DNA from: Prosapia bicincta
Lineage: Eukaryota > Arthropoda > Insecta > Hemiptera > Cercopidae
Direction: 5' to 3'
Assembly: GCA_036971475.1 (NCBI GenBank)
Contig: JBAIZL010000001.1
Location: forward strand, 94,324,983 to 94,388,982
Length of the DNA: 64,000 bases
The notes beneath the pieces are model-generated. The model was not told the origin of the DNA and ran no database searches. It worked only from the letters and a program-made list of their open reading frames with translations. How positions within the stretch are numbered: the stretch's first letter is position 1; every line of letters begins with the position of its first letter. Below, one piece after another: positions 35,985 through 47,289 of the stretch. Both the position numbers and the translations under genes were made by a program.

Positions 35985-38900
35985 ATTGGGAAGAAACAGG
36001 AATCGCATGTGTAGTTCTGCTTTCCTGACCTACTTCCCGTCTGAGCCATAATGAGATTTCTGGTTTCAACTTCTCGTAAGGAAGCTAGACGTGTTTAGAT
36101 AGGAGTCAGTGAAGGATCAGGAATCACATGGGCACAGCTGCTTACTTACCTACTTCCTGTCAGAGTAATACTGAGTTATCTTGTTTCAACATCTTGTAAG
36201 GAAGACCAGGCGTTGTTAGATAGGACAAAGGAAAAAAACAGGAATCGCATGTGTAGTGCTGCTTTCCTGACCTACTTCCTGTCAGAGCCATACTGAGTTT
36301 CCTTGTTTTAACATCTTGTAAGGAAGACCAGGCGTTGTTAGATATTACAAAGGAAAAGAACAGGAATCGCAAGTGTAGTGCTGTTTTCCTGACCTACTTC
36401 CTGTCAGAGCCATACTGAGTTTTCTGGTTTCAACTTCTTGTAAGGAAGTTTAAACGTGATTAGATAGGACTAAGGGAGGGAACAGGAATCTCGTGGGCAG
36501 GGCTGCTGACTTAACCTATTGCCTTTTAGATCCAAGCTGGGTTTTCTGGTTTCAACCTTTTGTAAAAAGCGCTAGACGTTTTTAGTTAGGGCAAAGGGAA
36601 GAAACAGGAATCGCATGGGTAAGGCTACTTACCTGACCTACTTCCCGTCAGAGCCGTACTGTGTAATATGATAGGAAGACTAGACGTGTTTAAATAGGAC
36701 TGAGGGAAGGAACAGGAATCGAATGTGTATAGTTACTTACCTGACCTACATCTCGCCAGCGCCATACTGAGTATCATGGTTTCAACGTCGTGTAAGGAAG
36801 ACTGTATGTGTTTAGATAACACTAAGTAAAGGAACAAGAATCTCGTGGGTAGGGCTACTTACCTGACCTACTTCCCCTCAGAGCCGTACTGAAATTTCTG
36901 GTTTTAAAGTCTTGTAAGGAAGACTAGACGTGTTAAAATAGGACAAAAAAAAGGAACAGGAATCGCATGTGTAGTGCTGCTTAACTGACTTACTTCCTGT
37001 CACAGCCATACTGAGTTTTCTGGTTTCAACTTCTTGTAAGATAGGCTAGAAGTGTTTAGATAGGTCTAAGGGAAGGAACAGGAATCTCGTGGGTAGGGCT
37101 ACTTACCTGATCTACTACCCGTCAGAGACATACTGAGTTTTCTAGTTTCAACCTCTTGTATGGTCGCTAGACGTTTGTAGACAGGACAAAGGCAAGGAAC
37201 GAGAATCGCATGGGTAGGGTTGCTTACCTGACCTACTTCCTGTCAGAGCCATACAGAGTATTCTGTATTCTGGTTTCAACCTCTTTTAAGGAAGGCTAAA
37301 CGTTTTTAGATAGGACTAAGGGAAGGAACAGGAATCACACGTGTATTACTGCTTACCGGACATACGTCCCGTCAGACCTATACTGAATTTTCTGGTTTCA
37401 ATTTCTCCAAATGTAGCTAAACGTGTTAAGATAGGAATGCGGAAAGGAACATGTGTAGTGCTGCTTACCTTACCTACTTCCCGTCTAAGCCATACTGAGT
37501 TTTCTGGTTCAACTTTTTGTAAGGAAGGCTAGACGTGTTTAGATTGGACAAAGGGAAGGAATAGGAATCGCATGTGTGTGCTGCTTACCTGAACTACTTC
37601 CAGTCAGAGCCATACTGAGTTTTCTGGTTTCAACTTCTCGTAAGGAAGCTAGACGTGTTTAGATAGATCTAAGGGAAAGAACAGGAAACGCATGTGTGTG
37701 CTGCTTACCTGAACTACTTCCTGTCAGAGCCATACTGAGTTTTCTGGTTTCAACTTCTCGTAAGGAAGCTAGACGTGTTTAGATAGATCTAAGGGAAAGA
37801 ACAGGAATCGCATGTGTGTGCTGCTTACCTGAACTACTTCCAGTCCGAGCCATACTGAGTTTTCTGGTTTCAACTTCTCGTAAGGAAGCTAGACGTGTTT
37901 AGATAGATCTAAGGGAAAGAACAGGAGTCGCATGTGTGTTACCTGACCTACTTCCTGCCAGAGCCATACTGAGTTTTCTGGTTCACCTACTTGTTAGGTA
38001 GCCTAGACGTGTTTAGATAGGTTAAGTGAAGGATCAGGAGTCTCAGTGTTTAGATAGACCTAAGGGAAAGAACCGGAAACGTATGTGTAGTGCTGCTTAC
38101 CTGACCTACTTCCAGTTAGAGCTATAATGCGTTTTCTGGTTTCAACTTCTCGTAAGGAAGCTAGACGTGTTTAGATAGGACTAAGAGAAAGAAGAGGAAT
38201 CGCATGTGTTTTGCTGCTTACCTGAACTACATCCCGTCTGACCCAAACTCAGTTTTCTGATTCAACTTCTTATAAGGAAGGCCAGACGTGTTTAGATAGG
38301 ACTAAGGGAAAGAACATGAATCGTTTTGTGTAGTGCTGCTTACCTGACCTACTTCTCGTCTGAGTCATACTGAGTTTTCTAGTTCACCTACCCTTAAGGA
38401 AAGCTAGACGTGTTTAGAGAGCACTAATGGAAGGAACATAAATCGCATGGGTAGGGCTGCTTACATGAACTACTTCCCGTCAGAGCTATACCGAGTTTTC
38501 TAGTTTCATCTTCTTGTAAGGAAGGCTAAGCGTGATTAGATGGGATAAAGGGAAGGAACAGGAATCGCATGTGTATTGCTGCTTAACTGACCTACTTGCC
38601 GTCTGAGCCATACTGAGTTTTCTGGTTCAACTACTTGTAAGGAAGGCTAGACGTGTTTAGATAAAGCAAATGGAAGGAACAGGAATCTCATTTGTAGTAC
38701 TGCTTACCTGACATACGTCTCGTCAAAGCCATACTGAGTTTTCTCGTTTCAACTTCTTCTAAGGAAGGTTAGTCATGATTAAATATTACTAAGAGAAGGG
38801 ACAGGAATCTCATGTGAAGGGCTGCTTACCTGACCTACTTCCCGTCAGAGCTATATTGAGTTTTCTAGTTTCAACTTCTTGTAAGGAAAGCTAGACGTTT

Positions 38901-41592
38901 TAGATAGGACTAAGGGAAAGAACTGGAATCGCATGAGTAGTGCTGCTTACCTGACCTATTTCCTGTCAGAGTAATACTGAGTATTGTGGTTTCAACTTCC
39001 TATAAGGAAGTCTAGACGTTTTTATATATGACTAAGGGAAGGAACAGGAATCGCATTTGTAGTGCTGCTTACCTGACCTACTTCCTGTCAGAGCCATACG
39101 GAGTTTTCTAGTTTCAACTTCCTATAAGGAAGTCTAGACGTTTTTATATAGGACTAAGGGAAGGAACAGGAATCGCATTTATAGTGCTGCTTACTTGACC
39201 TACTTCCTGTCAGAGCCATACGGAGTTTTCTAGTTTTAATTTCTTGTAAGGAAAGCTAGACGTTTTAGATAGGACAAAGGAAAGAACAGGAATCGCATGT
39301 GTAGTGCTGCTTTCCTGGCCTACTGCCTGTCAGAGCCATACTGAGTTTTCTAGTTTCAACTTCTTGTAAGGAAAGCTAGACGTTTTAGATAGGACAAAGG
39401 AAAAGAACAGGAATCGCATGTGTAGTGTTGCTTTCCTGGCCTACTTTCTGTCAGAGCCATACTGAGTTTTCTGGGTTCAACATCTTGTTTGGAAGGCTAG
39501 ACGTGATTAGATAGGACTAGGTGAAGGATCAGCAATCGCATGTGTATTGCTGCTTTTCTGACCTACTTCCCGTCAGAGCTATATTGAGTTTTCTAGTTTC
39601 AACTTCTTGTAAGGAAAGCTAGACGTTTTAGATAGGACTAAGGGAATAAACTGGAATCGCATGAGTAGTGCTGCTTACCTGACCTATTTCCTGTCAGAGT
39701 AATACTGAGTATTGTGGTTTCAACTTCCTATAAGGAAGTCTAGACGTTTTTATATATGACTAAGGGAAGGAACAGGAATCGCATTTGTAGTGCTGCTTAC
39801 CTGACCTACTTCCTGTCAGAGCCATACGGAGTTTTCTAGTTTCAACTTCCTATAAGGAAGTCTAGACGTTTTTATATAGGACTAAGGGAAGGAACAGGAA
39901 TCGCATTTATAGTGCTGCTTACCTGACCTACTTCCTGTCAGAGCCATACGGAGTTTTCTAGTTTTAATTTCTTGTAAGGAAAGCTAGACGTTTTAGATTG
40001 GACAAAGGAAAGAACAGGAATCGCATGTGTAGTGCTGCTTTCCTGGCCTACTGCCTGTCAGAGCCATACTGAGTTTTCTAGTTTCAACTTCTTGTAAGGA
40101 AAGCTAGACGTTTTAGATAGGACAAAGGAAAAGAACAGGAATCGCATGTGTAGTGTTGCTTTCCTGGCCTACTTTCTGTCAGAGCCATACTGAGTTTTCT
40201 GGGTTCAACATCTTGTTTGGAAGGCTAGACGTGATTAGATAGGACTAGGTGAAGGATCAGCAATCGCATGTGTATTGCTGCTTTTCTGACCTACTTCCTG
40301 TCAGAGCCATACTGAGTTTTCTAGTTTCATCGTCTTGGAGGAAAGCTAGACGTTTTAGATAGGACAAAGGAAAAGCACAGGAATCGCATGTGTAGTGCTG
40401 CTTACCTGACATACGGCCTGTCAGAGACATACTGAGTTTTCTGGGTGGGTTCAACATCTTGTTTGGAAGGCTAGACGTGATTAGATAGGACTAAGGAAAG
40501 AAACAGGAATCTCGTGGGCAGTGCTGCTTACCTGACCTTCTCCATGTCAGAGACATACTTAGTTTTTTGGTTTCAACTTCTTGTAAGGAAAGCTAGTCGT
40601 TTTGGATACGACAAAGGAAAAGAACAGGAATCGCATGTGTAGTGCTGCTTTCCTGACCTACTTTCTGTCAGAGCCATACTGAATTTTCTGGGTTCAACAT
40701 CTTGTTTGGAAGGCTAGACATGATTAGATAGGACTAAGTGAAGGATCAGGAATCGCATGTGTAGTGCTGCTTTCCTGACCTACTTCCTGTCAGAGCTATA
40801 CTGAGTTTTCTAGTTTCATCGTCAAGAAGGAAAGCTAGACGTTTTAGATAGGACTAAGGGAAGGAACGGGAATCGCATGTGTAGTGCTGCTTACCTGACC
40901 TATTTCCTGTCAGAGTAATACTGAGTTTTCTGGTTTCAACTTCCTATAAGGAAGGCTAGACGTTTTTATATAGGACTAAGGGAAGGAACTGGAATCGCAT
41001 TTGTAGTGCTGCTTACCTGTCAGAGACATACTGAGTTTTCTGGGTTCAACATCTTGTTTGGAAGGCTAGACGTGATTAGATAGGACTAAGGAAAGAAACA
41101 GGAATCTCGTGGGCAGGGCTGCTTACCTGACCTTCTCCATGTCAGAGACATACTTCAGTTTTTTGGTTTCAACTTCTAGACGTTTTTAGTTAGGACAAAG
41201 GGAAGAAACAGGAACCGCATGTGTAAGGCTACTTACCTGACCTACTTCCCGTCAGAGCCGTACTGAGTAATATGATAGAATAATATGATAGGAAGACTAG
41301 ACGTGTTTTAATAGGACTGAGAGAGGATACAGAAATCTCATGGTTATAGCTGCTTACCTGACCTACTTCCTGTCAGGGCCATAATGAGTTTTCTGGTTTC
41401 AACTTCTTTTAAAGAAGACTAGACGTGTTTACATAGGACTAAGGAAAGGAATGGGGATCGCATGGGTATGGCGGCTTACCTGACCTACTTCCCGTAAGAG
41501 CCATTCTGATTTTTCTGGTTTAATCTTTTTAATTAAAATTCGTTGTAATTATTTCAAAATATAGAAAGGACCAGGAATGGCATGGGTGGGGG
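35985..41592. repeat. ~121-bp satellite array, about 46 units
   Basis: The unit runs gaaggaacaggaatcgcatg, tgtagtgctgcttacctgac, ctacttcctgtcagagccat, actgagttttctggtttcaa, cttcttgtaaggaaggctag, acgtgtttagataggactaa. Units vary by substitutions and small indels (110-125 bp). Degenerate copies sit at both ends; the middle (37500-40900) is more homogeneous. No coding capacity. Confidence 0.95.
38841..40296. repeat. 728-bp higher-order duplication in the 121-bp array
   Basis: A block of six units (38841-39568) recurs at 39569-40296 with the same unit-specific variants (for example attgtggtttcaacttccta and ttatatatgactaaggg), differing at only a handful of sites. This is a recent multi-unit duplication. 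Confidence 0.88.
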
Positions 41593-42721
41593 CTCTTCCT
41601 CTGTTCTTTCCTCTGTGCTCACAGGCAAAGCACCCCAATAATGCTTATGAAATTTTCAAAACATCTTTTCCTCTTTATATGTTTTTAGTCCTATTTATAA
41701 ACGTAACGAAGAAACTTGCAAAAACTTATATACTAATAGGTCTCTCGATTCTACTTCTATTTCAGACCATTATTCACTTCTGCTGCATGTTTTACAGAAA
41801 TTTCTGAACACTTGGTGTAAACTATGGGAATATGTTTAATTATTTTTTTCTAGTGTTCAAACACTTTAATATTTCCCTAAAATGTGTGTTGAGTGTATTA
41901 AAAAAAAATTGGTAAATTATAATATGACAGGCATTTAGATGCGTGATGTAATTGGGGCTGTACAGAGACATGATTCACTAATAATTTCACAATAAAAACA
42001 ATAAATTTCACCTTACAAGATTTTTCTATTTTATGACTATTGTATTCCCCTTGGTTTCCTTTGCACTTTCTTATTTTATAAATAAAATACCCTCCCCACA
42101 ACTAACGTCCCTATATAGTACTTTTAACAGAATTAGCGCGAATAGTACTTTTAACATAAAATATCTCGCACAAATGTAGAATAACAGCGAAGAATAAACT
42201 GTTCAACTGAAAGAAGTGTGTGGAAGCGGCGCGGCGAAACGATATTTTTGCGATCGGTAGTATGAGACGAGGGAAGCAGCTATAATAAACTGATAACTAG
42301 ATGGGAGTTGTAGAGATGAGTAAATTATACTGCCTGATACATAGCAGGCGCCAGTGCGCCAGTGTTGGGTGGCCTATGTGACGTCATCAATCATGCCGAG
42401 GTCTACCCCAGTCGATCAAACTGGGGCCTACCTCGGTCGAGTCGTGAAAATATTTCCACGATAAGGCTGATTGCTAATTACAGTACGTGCGAGAAATCGA
42501 TAATTATTTACTTCAGACTACAATATACATTTTGAAAAATCCTCCTTTTATAGACTTCTTTTATGAAAAAATATAATATAATTAGTCAATTAAATAAGGT
42601 TATAACTTTAAAAAAGGTTTTCTTCAAACAATCACCACAAAATATTATTTTTGGACGTTTGGTCAACATCTACGAACCATTCTCAGATTAAGGATAGTAT
42701 TTCCGTATAAACCATTGTTGC
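41593..42721. other. Unassigned DNA
   Basis: No gene recognised. A 76-codon frame starting at 41577 overlaps the array end and has no recognised homology. An inverted pair, gaggtctaccccagtcgatca and tggggcctacctcggtcga, occurs near 42398-42440. Confidence 0.45.
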
Positions 42722-42803
42722 AACTATTCTTTGAGCTTAGTTTGTGAGGTTATGTTAAAACAAATAAAAACATACACAAAACTCACAAATTAATCATTTG
42801 TTG

Positions 42804-42846
42804 ACTCATACGCGTTTCAATGACAAAATCATCATCATCAGTGAGT
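42804..42846 (-). ncRNA. Hammerhead-like motif, left arm of 42.8-kb fold-back
   Basis: On the minus strand: ACTCA, CTGATGA, T, hairpin GATGA/TCATT, GAA, ACGCGT, A, TGAGT. The ACTCA and TGAGT strands pair (5 bp). ACGCGT is self-complementary. Confidence 0.68.
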
Positions 42847-42896
42847 GTTACTACTACAAACTCTAACTTACTACTATTAGAGTTTGTAGTAGTAAC

Positions 42897-42939
42897 ACTC
42901 ACTGATGATGATGAATTTGACATTGAAACGCATATGAGT
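42897..42939 (+). ncRNA. Hammerhead-like motif, right arm of 42.8-kb fold-back
   Basis: Mirror of the left motif with decay: ACTCA, CTGATGA, T, a weaker hairpin, GAA, ACGCAT (one change from ACGCGT), A, TGAGT. Confidence 0.6.
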
Positions 42940-42989
42940 CAATAAATAATTAATTTGTGACTTTTTTGTGTGTTTTTACTTGTTGTTGC

Positions 42990-43914
42990 TTTAAAACTTA
43001 CTAATAATTTGTAATAACTAATGGTATTTTTTGTAAACACAAAGATATCTAAAACTTTATTTCTATACCAGGAAAATTTTCTTAACCTCTATGACATGTT
43101 TTTAAACTCCTTTATTACTTGATCATATTTCTTTTTTCATTTGAAAACATCATCAAGCAATCACAATGCTAAATCTTACTTTAGAGGTTTTATTTATTTT
43201 TCTGCGGGATCAGTATGCCAGACAAATTATTTCAGGAGGCGTCAAATTGAATTCATATGACAAAAGAAGTAAAGAAGGATAAATTTAATATTGTAAAATA
43301 TTCAAAAAGATGCTAGCTAGGAACTTCATTCGTTCATATGCTTTGTAGTTTTAAGGGTGGTAAATGTTATCGCCTATGAAGGATAGCAGGGTACAGGATA
43401 AGGGTATACAAAACTCACCCTTGTACATTCCTTGGTCCTACCTAATTCCATCTACCCTTAATTACAAGGGAATGAAACCAGAAACCTCAACACGGCATTG
43501 ATGGAGAGTACATCAGGTAAGCAGGCCTACCAATGCAATTCTTGAACCTTTCCTTGGTTTTACCTCATAATTGCGTCTACTTATACGGTTACTTACGTCA
43601 CTGACCTTAACACCAGAAACCAATTTTTTAACGTAGTCCCTGATGAAGAGTTGTATTTTAATATTAGTGAACCATATCACAATCAACAGTTTATTTTGTT
43701 ATTCACTTCTCTACGTAAAAGAAAGTAATTGAGAATCCAAAATGTTATCTTGGCTTGAGAGATTTTGAACTAAATAACATCGAACCATGTCACAATCAAT
43801 AGTTAATTTCGTAATTCATCTTTCTACGAAACTGAAAGTACTTGAAATTCCAAAATATGATCTTAGCTTGGGAGAGTTTGAATTAAATAATAATGAATCA
43901 TATCACAATCGTCT
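42990..43914. other. Unassigned DNA
   Basis: Loose internal similarity between 43676-43760 and 43790-43910 (tcacaatca, gtaattgagaatccaaaat / gtacttgaaattccaaaat) suggests an old ~115-bp duplication. No gene seen. Confidence 0.4.
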
Positions 43915-44327
43915 GGACATCCCCTCTAGATCTGCCTTCTGTAGTAACATTTAACTTAAAGGTTTAGTACAAAATGGGAATCCGCTCTAGATCTGCCCTC
44001 TGTAGTAACATTTAACCTAAAAGTATAGTACACAATGGACATCCCTTCTAGATCTCCCCTCTGTAGTAACATTTAACTTAAAGGTTAAGTACAAAATGGA
44101 AATCTGCTCTAGATCTGCCCTCTGTAGTAACATTTAACCTAAAAGTACAAAATGGACATCCCCTCTAGATCTCCTCTCTTTAGTAACATTTAACCTAAAA
44201 GTTTAGTACAAAATGGGCATCCCCTCTAGATCTGCCCTCTGTAGTAACATTTAACCTAAAAGTTTAGTACAAAATGGACATCCCCTCTAGATCTCCCCTC
44301 TGTAGTAACATTTAACCTAAAATTTTA
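43915..44327. repeat. 60-bp tandem repeat, about seven units
   Basis: Units contain atcccctctagatctgccct, ctgtagtaacatttaaccta and aaagtttagtacaaaatgg. It ends directly against the Penelope-like element. Confidence 0.92.
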
Positions 44328-44435
44328 ATTCTTGAATTTTGTAGTCCATTACGTTCGGTGAATCTTATTAATCACTTTAACAATAGTTTATGACTATCCG
44401 AACTTTAAATTTTGTAAATTTATGAAAACTTACTG

Positions 44436-44481
44436 AGACAGAACGTTTTCGATTGCTATGTGGCGATTTTTATCAGTATCT
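44436..44481 (-). ncRNA. Hammerhead-like motif in the Penelope-like element flank
   Basis: On the minus strand: AGATA, CTGATAA (one change from CTGATGA), a partly paired hairpin, GAA, AACGTT, C, TGTCT. AGATA pairs with TGTCT over 5 bp including one G-U. Same post-GAA text as the solo copy at 33804-33849. Probably inactive because of the core change. Confidence 0.6.
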
Positions 44482-44552
44482 TCTGCTTGGAGATGTCGGG
44501 TAAAGCAGAGGCGGTTTTAAAGGCAGGTTTTCGATAGTATCAAATAGTATGT

Positions 44553-45478
44553 GTGATTTGTATTGTGTTTGTTCGTTTATACAGAGGCAACACACGACAA
44601 TGCGAAAAACTCCTCACCTACACTAATAAAATACACCCAAAATCCCACTTCGCCTCAAAAATTGAAACCAACCGATCCCTAAACCTCCTCATCCTAACCA
44701 TAGCAAAAAGCCATACACAAAAACACAGTTTCAACATCTACAGGAAACCCATAACGACAGACACACTTATCCACAACATCTCAAACTACCTTATCCAACA
44801 CAAACACGCTGCCTTCAGATCCATGCTCCATAGACTTAAAGAAGTCCCAATGACCACAGAAAATATAAACAAAGAACTAGATACAATTAAATATTTAGCA
44901 TACACAAATGGATACAACACCACAATAATAGACAAACTATGGTACAAAATACAAAAAAAAAAAAACACTTAAATTAACACTACAGACAGGGAAAACAAAT
45001 ACACATCACATTACCATACATAAACAAAACAACAAATAAAATAGCCCGCAATTTTTAAAAACATGATACAAAATAGTATAAAAACTAATAACATGTTACA
45101 ATACAAAATACAACACGACACCAACATCAAAGATAAACTACAAGCACCATGCGTATAAAAACTAAACTGCTACAAATGTAACAAATTCTATATTGGACAA
45201 ACAGGTCGCAGCTTTAAACAAAGAATTGGAGAACACAAACAGAACACCAACTCAACATTTTACAATCACATAAAAGAAACAGGACACAAATACACAGACA
45301 TTTACCATAACCTAGAAATCCTACACATCAACAAAAAAGGACCACATCTCAACACACTAGAACAATAAGAAATTAACAGACACACAAAAACACAAATTAC
45401 AAACATATTAAACGAACAAACACAATACAAATCACACATACTCTTTGATACTATCGAAAACCTGACTCTAAAACCTTA
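44553..45478 (+). pseudogene. Penelope-like RT C-terminus plus GIY-YIG endonuclease
   Basis: The first part (44553-44972, 139 codons) shows NRSLNLLILTI, FNIYRKPITTDTLIHN and HKHAAFRSMLHRL followed by NGYNTTIIDKL, landmarks of the C-terminal RT region and linker of Penelope-like polymerases. After a stop, the same frame continues with LNCYKCNKFYIGQTGRSFK (about 45164-45220), the CxxC plus YIG motif of the GIY-YIG endonuclease, then a conserved glutamate in a HLNTLEQ segment and SHILFDTIE near the end. In-frame stops at 44970, 45018, 45042, 45156 and 45366 prevent expression. The palm domain with the catalytic aspartates is missing. The family reverse-transcribes its own RNA at a nick made by this endonuclease. 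Confidence 0.88.
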
Positions 45479-45520
45479 ATTAATAATCACCGAACGTAAT
45501 GGACTACAAAATTCAAGAAT

Positions 45521-46471
45521 ATAATTTATTTTTAATAAGCTTAGGCTGTGTGACAAAATGAATATTGTTTGCTTGTTATTAGTTAATTTATAGCCAGGTT
45601 CAAGATTCAACCAATTACAATACGTTTCAAATTTCGTGTATTTATTAGTCTACGTGTATTTTAGTTCTTTCTGTGCTCGACGCGAACGATTCAGTGCACT
45701 CTACTGGAGGGTATGTGATGCTTTTAAGACTTTCCCATTTGATTTCACCAACAAAAATTACACGCTGAAAGGCCGTTATTTCTCGTAGTCAAGTGATATA
45801 TGCTTTGAATATTTTTTTCGTAACATTATGGTTTTTGTCTATAAAGATTTCTGATGAAACCAAATTCTCAGGGTATTAATGAATTCAAGATCACTTGTTT
45901 TTAACATTGATTGTGGCTTGTACTTAACCAAAGTCGGCCATATTTATGACTGAATGTTTCTTCATCGAATATATTTTTTCATAATTTTCTTCTTGTTTTG
46001 GATTATTCTTTTAGATGACAGAATGGCACAACCACATTTCGTAACCCTCGTACCAAACGTCCACGGACTAGGGGGTGGGGGGCGTTACCCACAGATGGGT
46101 GAGCAAAATTTATAAGGTTCCTTGGTTCTGCAACGGGATTCTAAAATCTGAGCTCCGAGCCGATGTTTCTAAACGGGTAGTACAGCATTTGTCGACTTTT
46201 CAACATTATGTTCGTGTGAATGTAAAATTACATGTAATTATACAGGGTTGGGTAACCAACACAGCGAAGATTGAGCGAGGACTGAGATATGATCAGCGAC
46301 TGTCGTCCGAAATATCACAACCCTCGGGCATTTAAAAGTAATCACGAAGTTCCACCTATAAACGTTTAGAGTCTGCGACAATTCATATGGGGTATATGAA
46401 CATTAGTCTAAGCACACCGTTTCCTTCTTAAAAGTAGAAGAATAATAACCAAAAACTATTATATATAGGCC

Positions 46472-46475
<4 letters not shown>
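45521..46475. other. Unassigned DNA
   Basis: An 86-codon frame at 46075-46335 in a GC-richer patch has no recognised homology. Nothing else seen. Confidence 0.45.

Positions 46476-46512
<37 letters not shown>
46476..46512. repeat. (TA)n microsatellite
   Basis: Uninterrupted TA run next to the first of two palindromes. Confidence 0.95.
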
Positions 46513-46517
<5 letters not shown>

Positions 46518-46672
46518 TAACATAGGTTATTTAAATACAAGAATATTTATTAATTTATATTCTTCATATAAATTTATATAAATTTATTAATTTATATTCA
46601 TGAATATGAATATAAATTAATAAATATTCTTGTATTTGAATAACCTATGTTGTTTTAAATTATTAAACTAGA
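46513..46672. mobile_element. Palindromic fold-back without an intact ribozyme core
   Basis: ttaaaataacataggttatt and tacaagaatatttattaatt on the left are mirrored on the right by aataacctatgttgttttaa and partners. The centre is near attcatgaatatgaat. The outer text (tgttttaaattattaaac then aaaacata) resembles the right flank of the fold-back at 46745-46968, so it may be a relative that lost its core. Confidence 0.5.
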
Positions 46673-46676
46673 AAAC

Positions 46677-46678
<2 letters not shown>

Positions 46679-46740
<62 letters not shown>
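46679..46740. repeat. (TA)n microsatellite
   Basis: About 60 bp of uninterrupted TA between two palindromes. Confidence 0.95.
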
Positions 46741-46742
<2 letters not shown>

Positions 46743-46790
46743 ATAAATTAAAAATATTTGAAAAACAAGAATACTTTTAATGAATATATT

Positions 46791-46840
46791 TATTCTAAGC
46801 TTTTCGCCGATAAAATAGTATCAGCATCTTCAGGAAAATA
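46791..46840 (-). ncRNA. Hammerhead-like motif, left arm of 46.8-kb fold-back
   Basis: Minus strand: TTC, CTGAAGA, T, stem GCTGATA/TATCGGC with a 6-base loop (7 pairs, one G-U), GAA, AAGCTT (self-complementary), A, GAA pairing with TTC. Confidence 0.65.
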
Positions 46841-46875
46841 ATTATCTAATCTATTTATTCATTAGAATAGATAAT

Positions 46876-46925
46876 TATTTTCCTGAAGATGCTGATACTA
46901 TTTTATCGGCGAAAAACTTTGAATA
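46876..46925 (+). ncRNA. Hammerhead-like motif, right arm of 46.8-kb fold-back
   Basis: Same 7-pair hairpin and CTGAAGA as the left arm. The stretch after GAA reads AAACTT, so the self-complementary stem III is damaged. Confidence 0.55.
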
Positions 46926-47009
46926 AATATATTCATTAAAAGTATTCTTGTTTTTGAAATGTTTTAAATTTATTAACTATATATACAAGAAAACATATCA
47001 CCATATTTA

Positions 47010-47033
47010 ATATATATATATATATATATATAT
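47010..47033. repeat. (TA)n microsatellite
   Basis: Short TA run just downstream of the fold-back. Confidence 0.9.
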
Positions 47034-47091
47034 ATTCTTGCTATAAATATTTAAACAATGATATTTACACTTTGATAGCACAGTTAATGTA

Positions 47092-47258
47092 ATCAGAAGG
47101 TTACAAAAAACCTTTTTATTTATTTTTCATGTTTTCCGTTTCTTTTATTAAAAAAATGTTTTTGTAACCTTCTGATAATAATTTTAAAAAATCTCTTTAA
47201 AAAATGTTTTTATATCCGGTTGTACATTTCGATTGTAAAGCAATCGTCTTCAGAGAAA
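47092..47258 (-). mobile_element. Decayed hammerhead fold-back
   Basis: atcagaaggttacaaaaaac (47092) is mirrored by tgtttttgtaaccttctgat (47152-47171); the same gtaaccttctgat text stands before the core of the element at 57665. On the minus strand 47220-47258 has CTGAAGA, C, a perfect 5-bp hairpin GATTG/CAATC, GAA, ATGTACAA. Stem I does not pair, so this is a degraded copy. Confidence 0.55.
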
Positions 47259-47289
47259 ATTACTACAAGAGTCTTGTAATAATTCCTTT

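Larger units (their letters stand above)
42722..42982. mobile_element. Hammerhead fold-back element
   Basis: Long imperfect inverted repeat centred near 42872: the outer parts (aaactcacaaattaatcatt) pair with aattaatttgtgac on the right, the inner parts (gagtgttactactacaaact) with agtttgtagtagtaacactc. Each arm carries a hammerhead-like motif with CTGATGA towards the centre. ttgttgc at 42715-42721 and 42983-42989 is a candidate target duplication, leaving about 36 nt of unpaired tail at the left. Confidence 0.7.
44328..45520 (+). mobile_element. Penelope-like retroelement with inverted flanks
   Basis: The outer ends are inverted: attcttgaattttgtagtcc at 44328 and its reverse complement ending at 45520, continuing with cattacgttcggtga. 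A second inverted pair lies inside: aggttttcgatagtatcaa (44525) against ttgatactatcgaaaacct (45449). Penelope-like elements characteristically carry terminal repeats in direct or inverted arrangement. The body encodes the end of a reverse transcriptase and a GIY-YIG endonuclease. A hammerhead-like motif lies in the left flank on the minus strand. 5'-truncated and degenerate. Confidence 0.88.
46745..46968. mobile_element. Hammerhead fold-back element
   Basis: Near-perfect inverted repeat with arms of about 110 bp: acaagaatacttttaatgaa pairs with ttcattaaaagtattcttgt, and gataaaatagtatcagcatc with gatgctgatactattttatc. Centre near 46857 (attcattagaatag). Each arm carries a hammerhead-like motif. 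The flanks are TA-rich, so the target duplication cannot be read. Confidence 0.75.

Noticed and set aside
35985..41592. Arrays considered as CRISPR-like repeats
   Set aside because: Units are contiguous with no unique spacers, and the context is eukaryotic satellite DNA.
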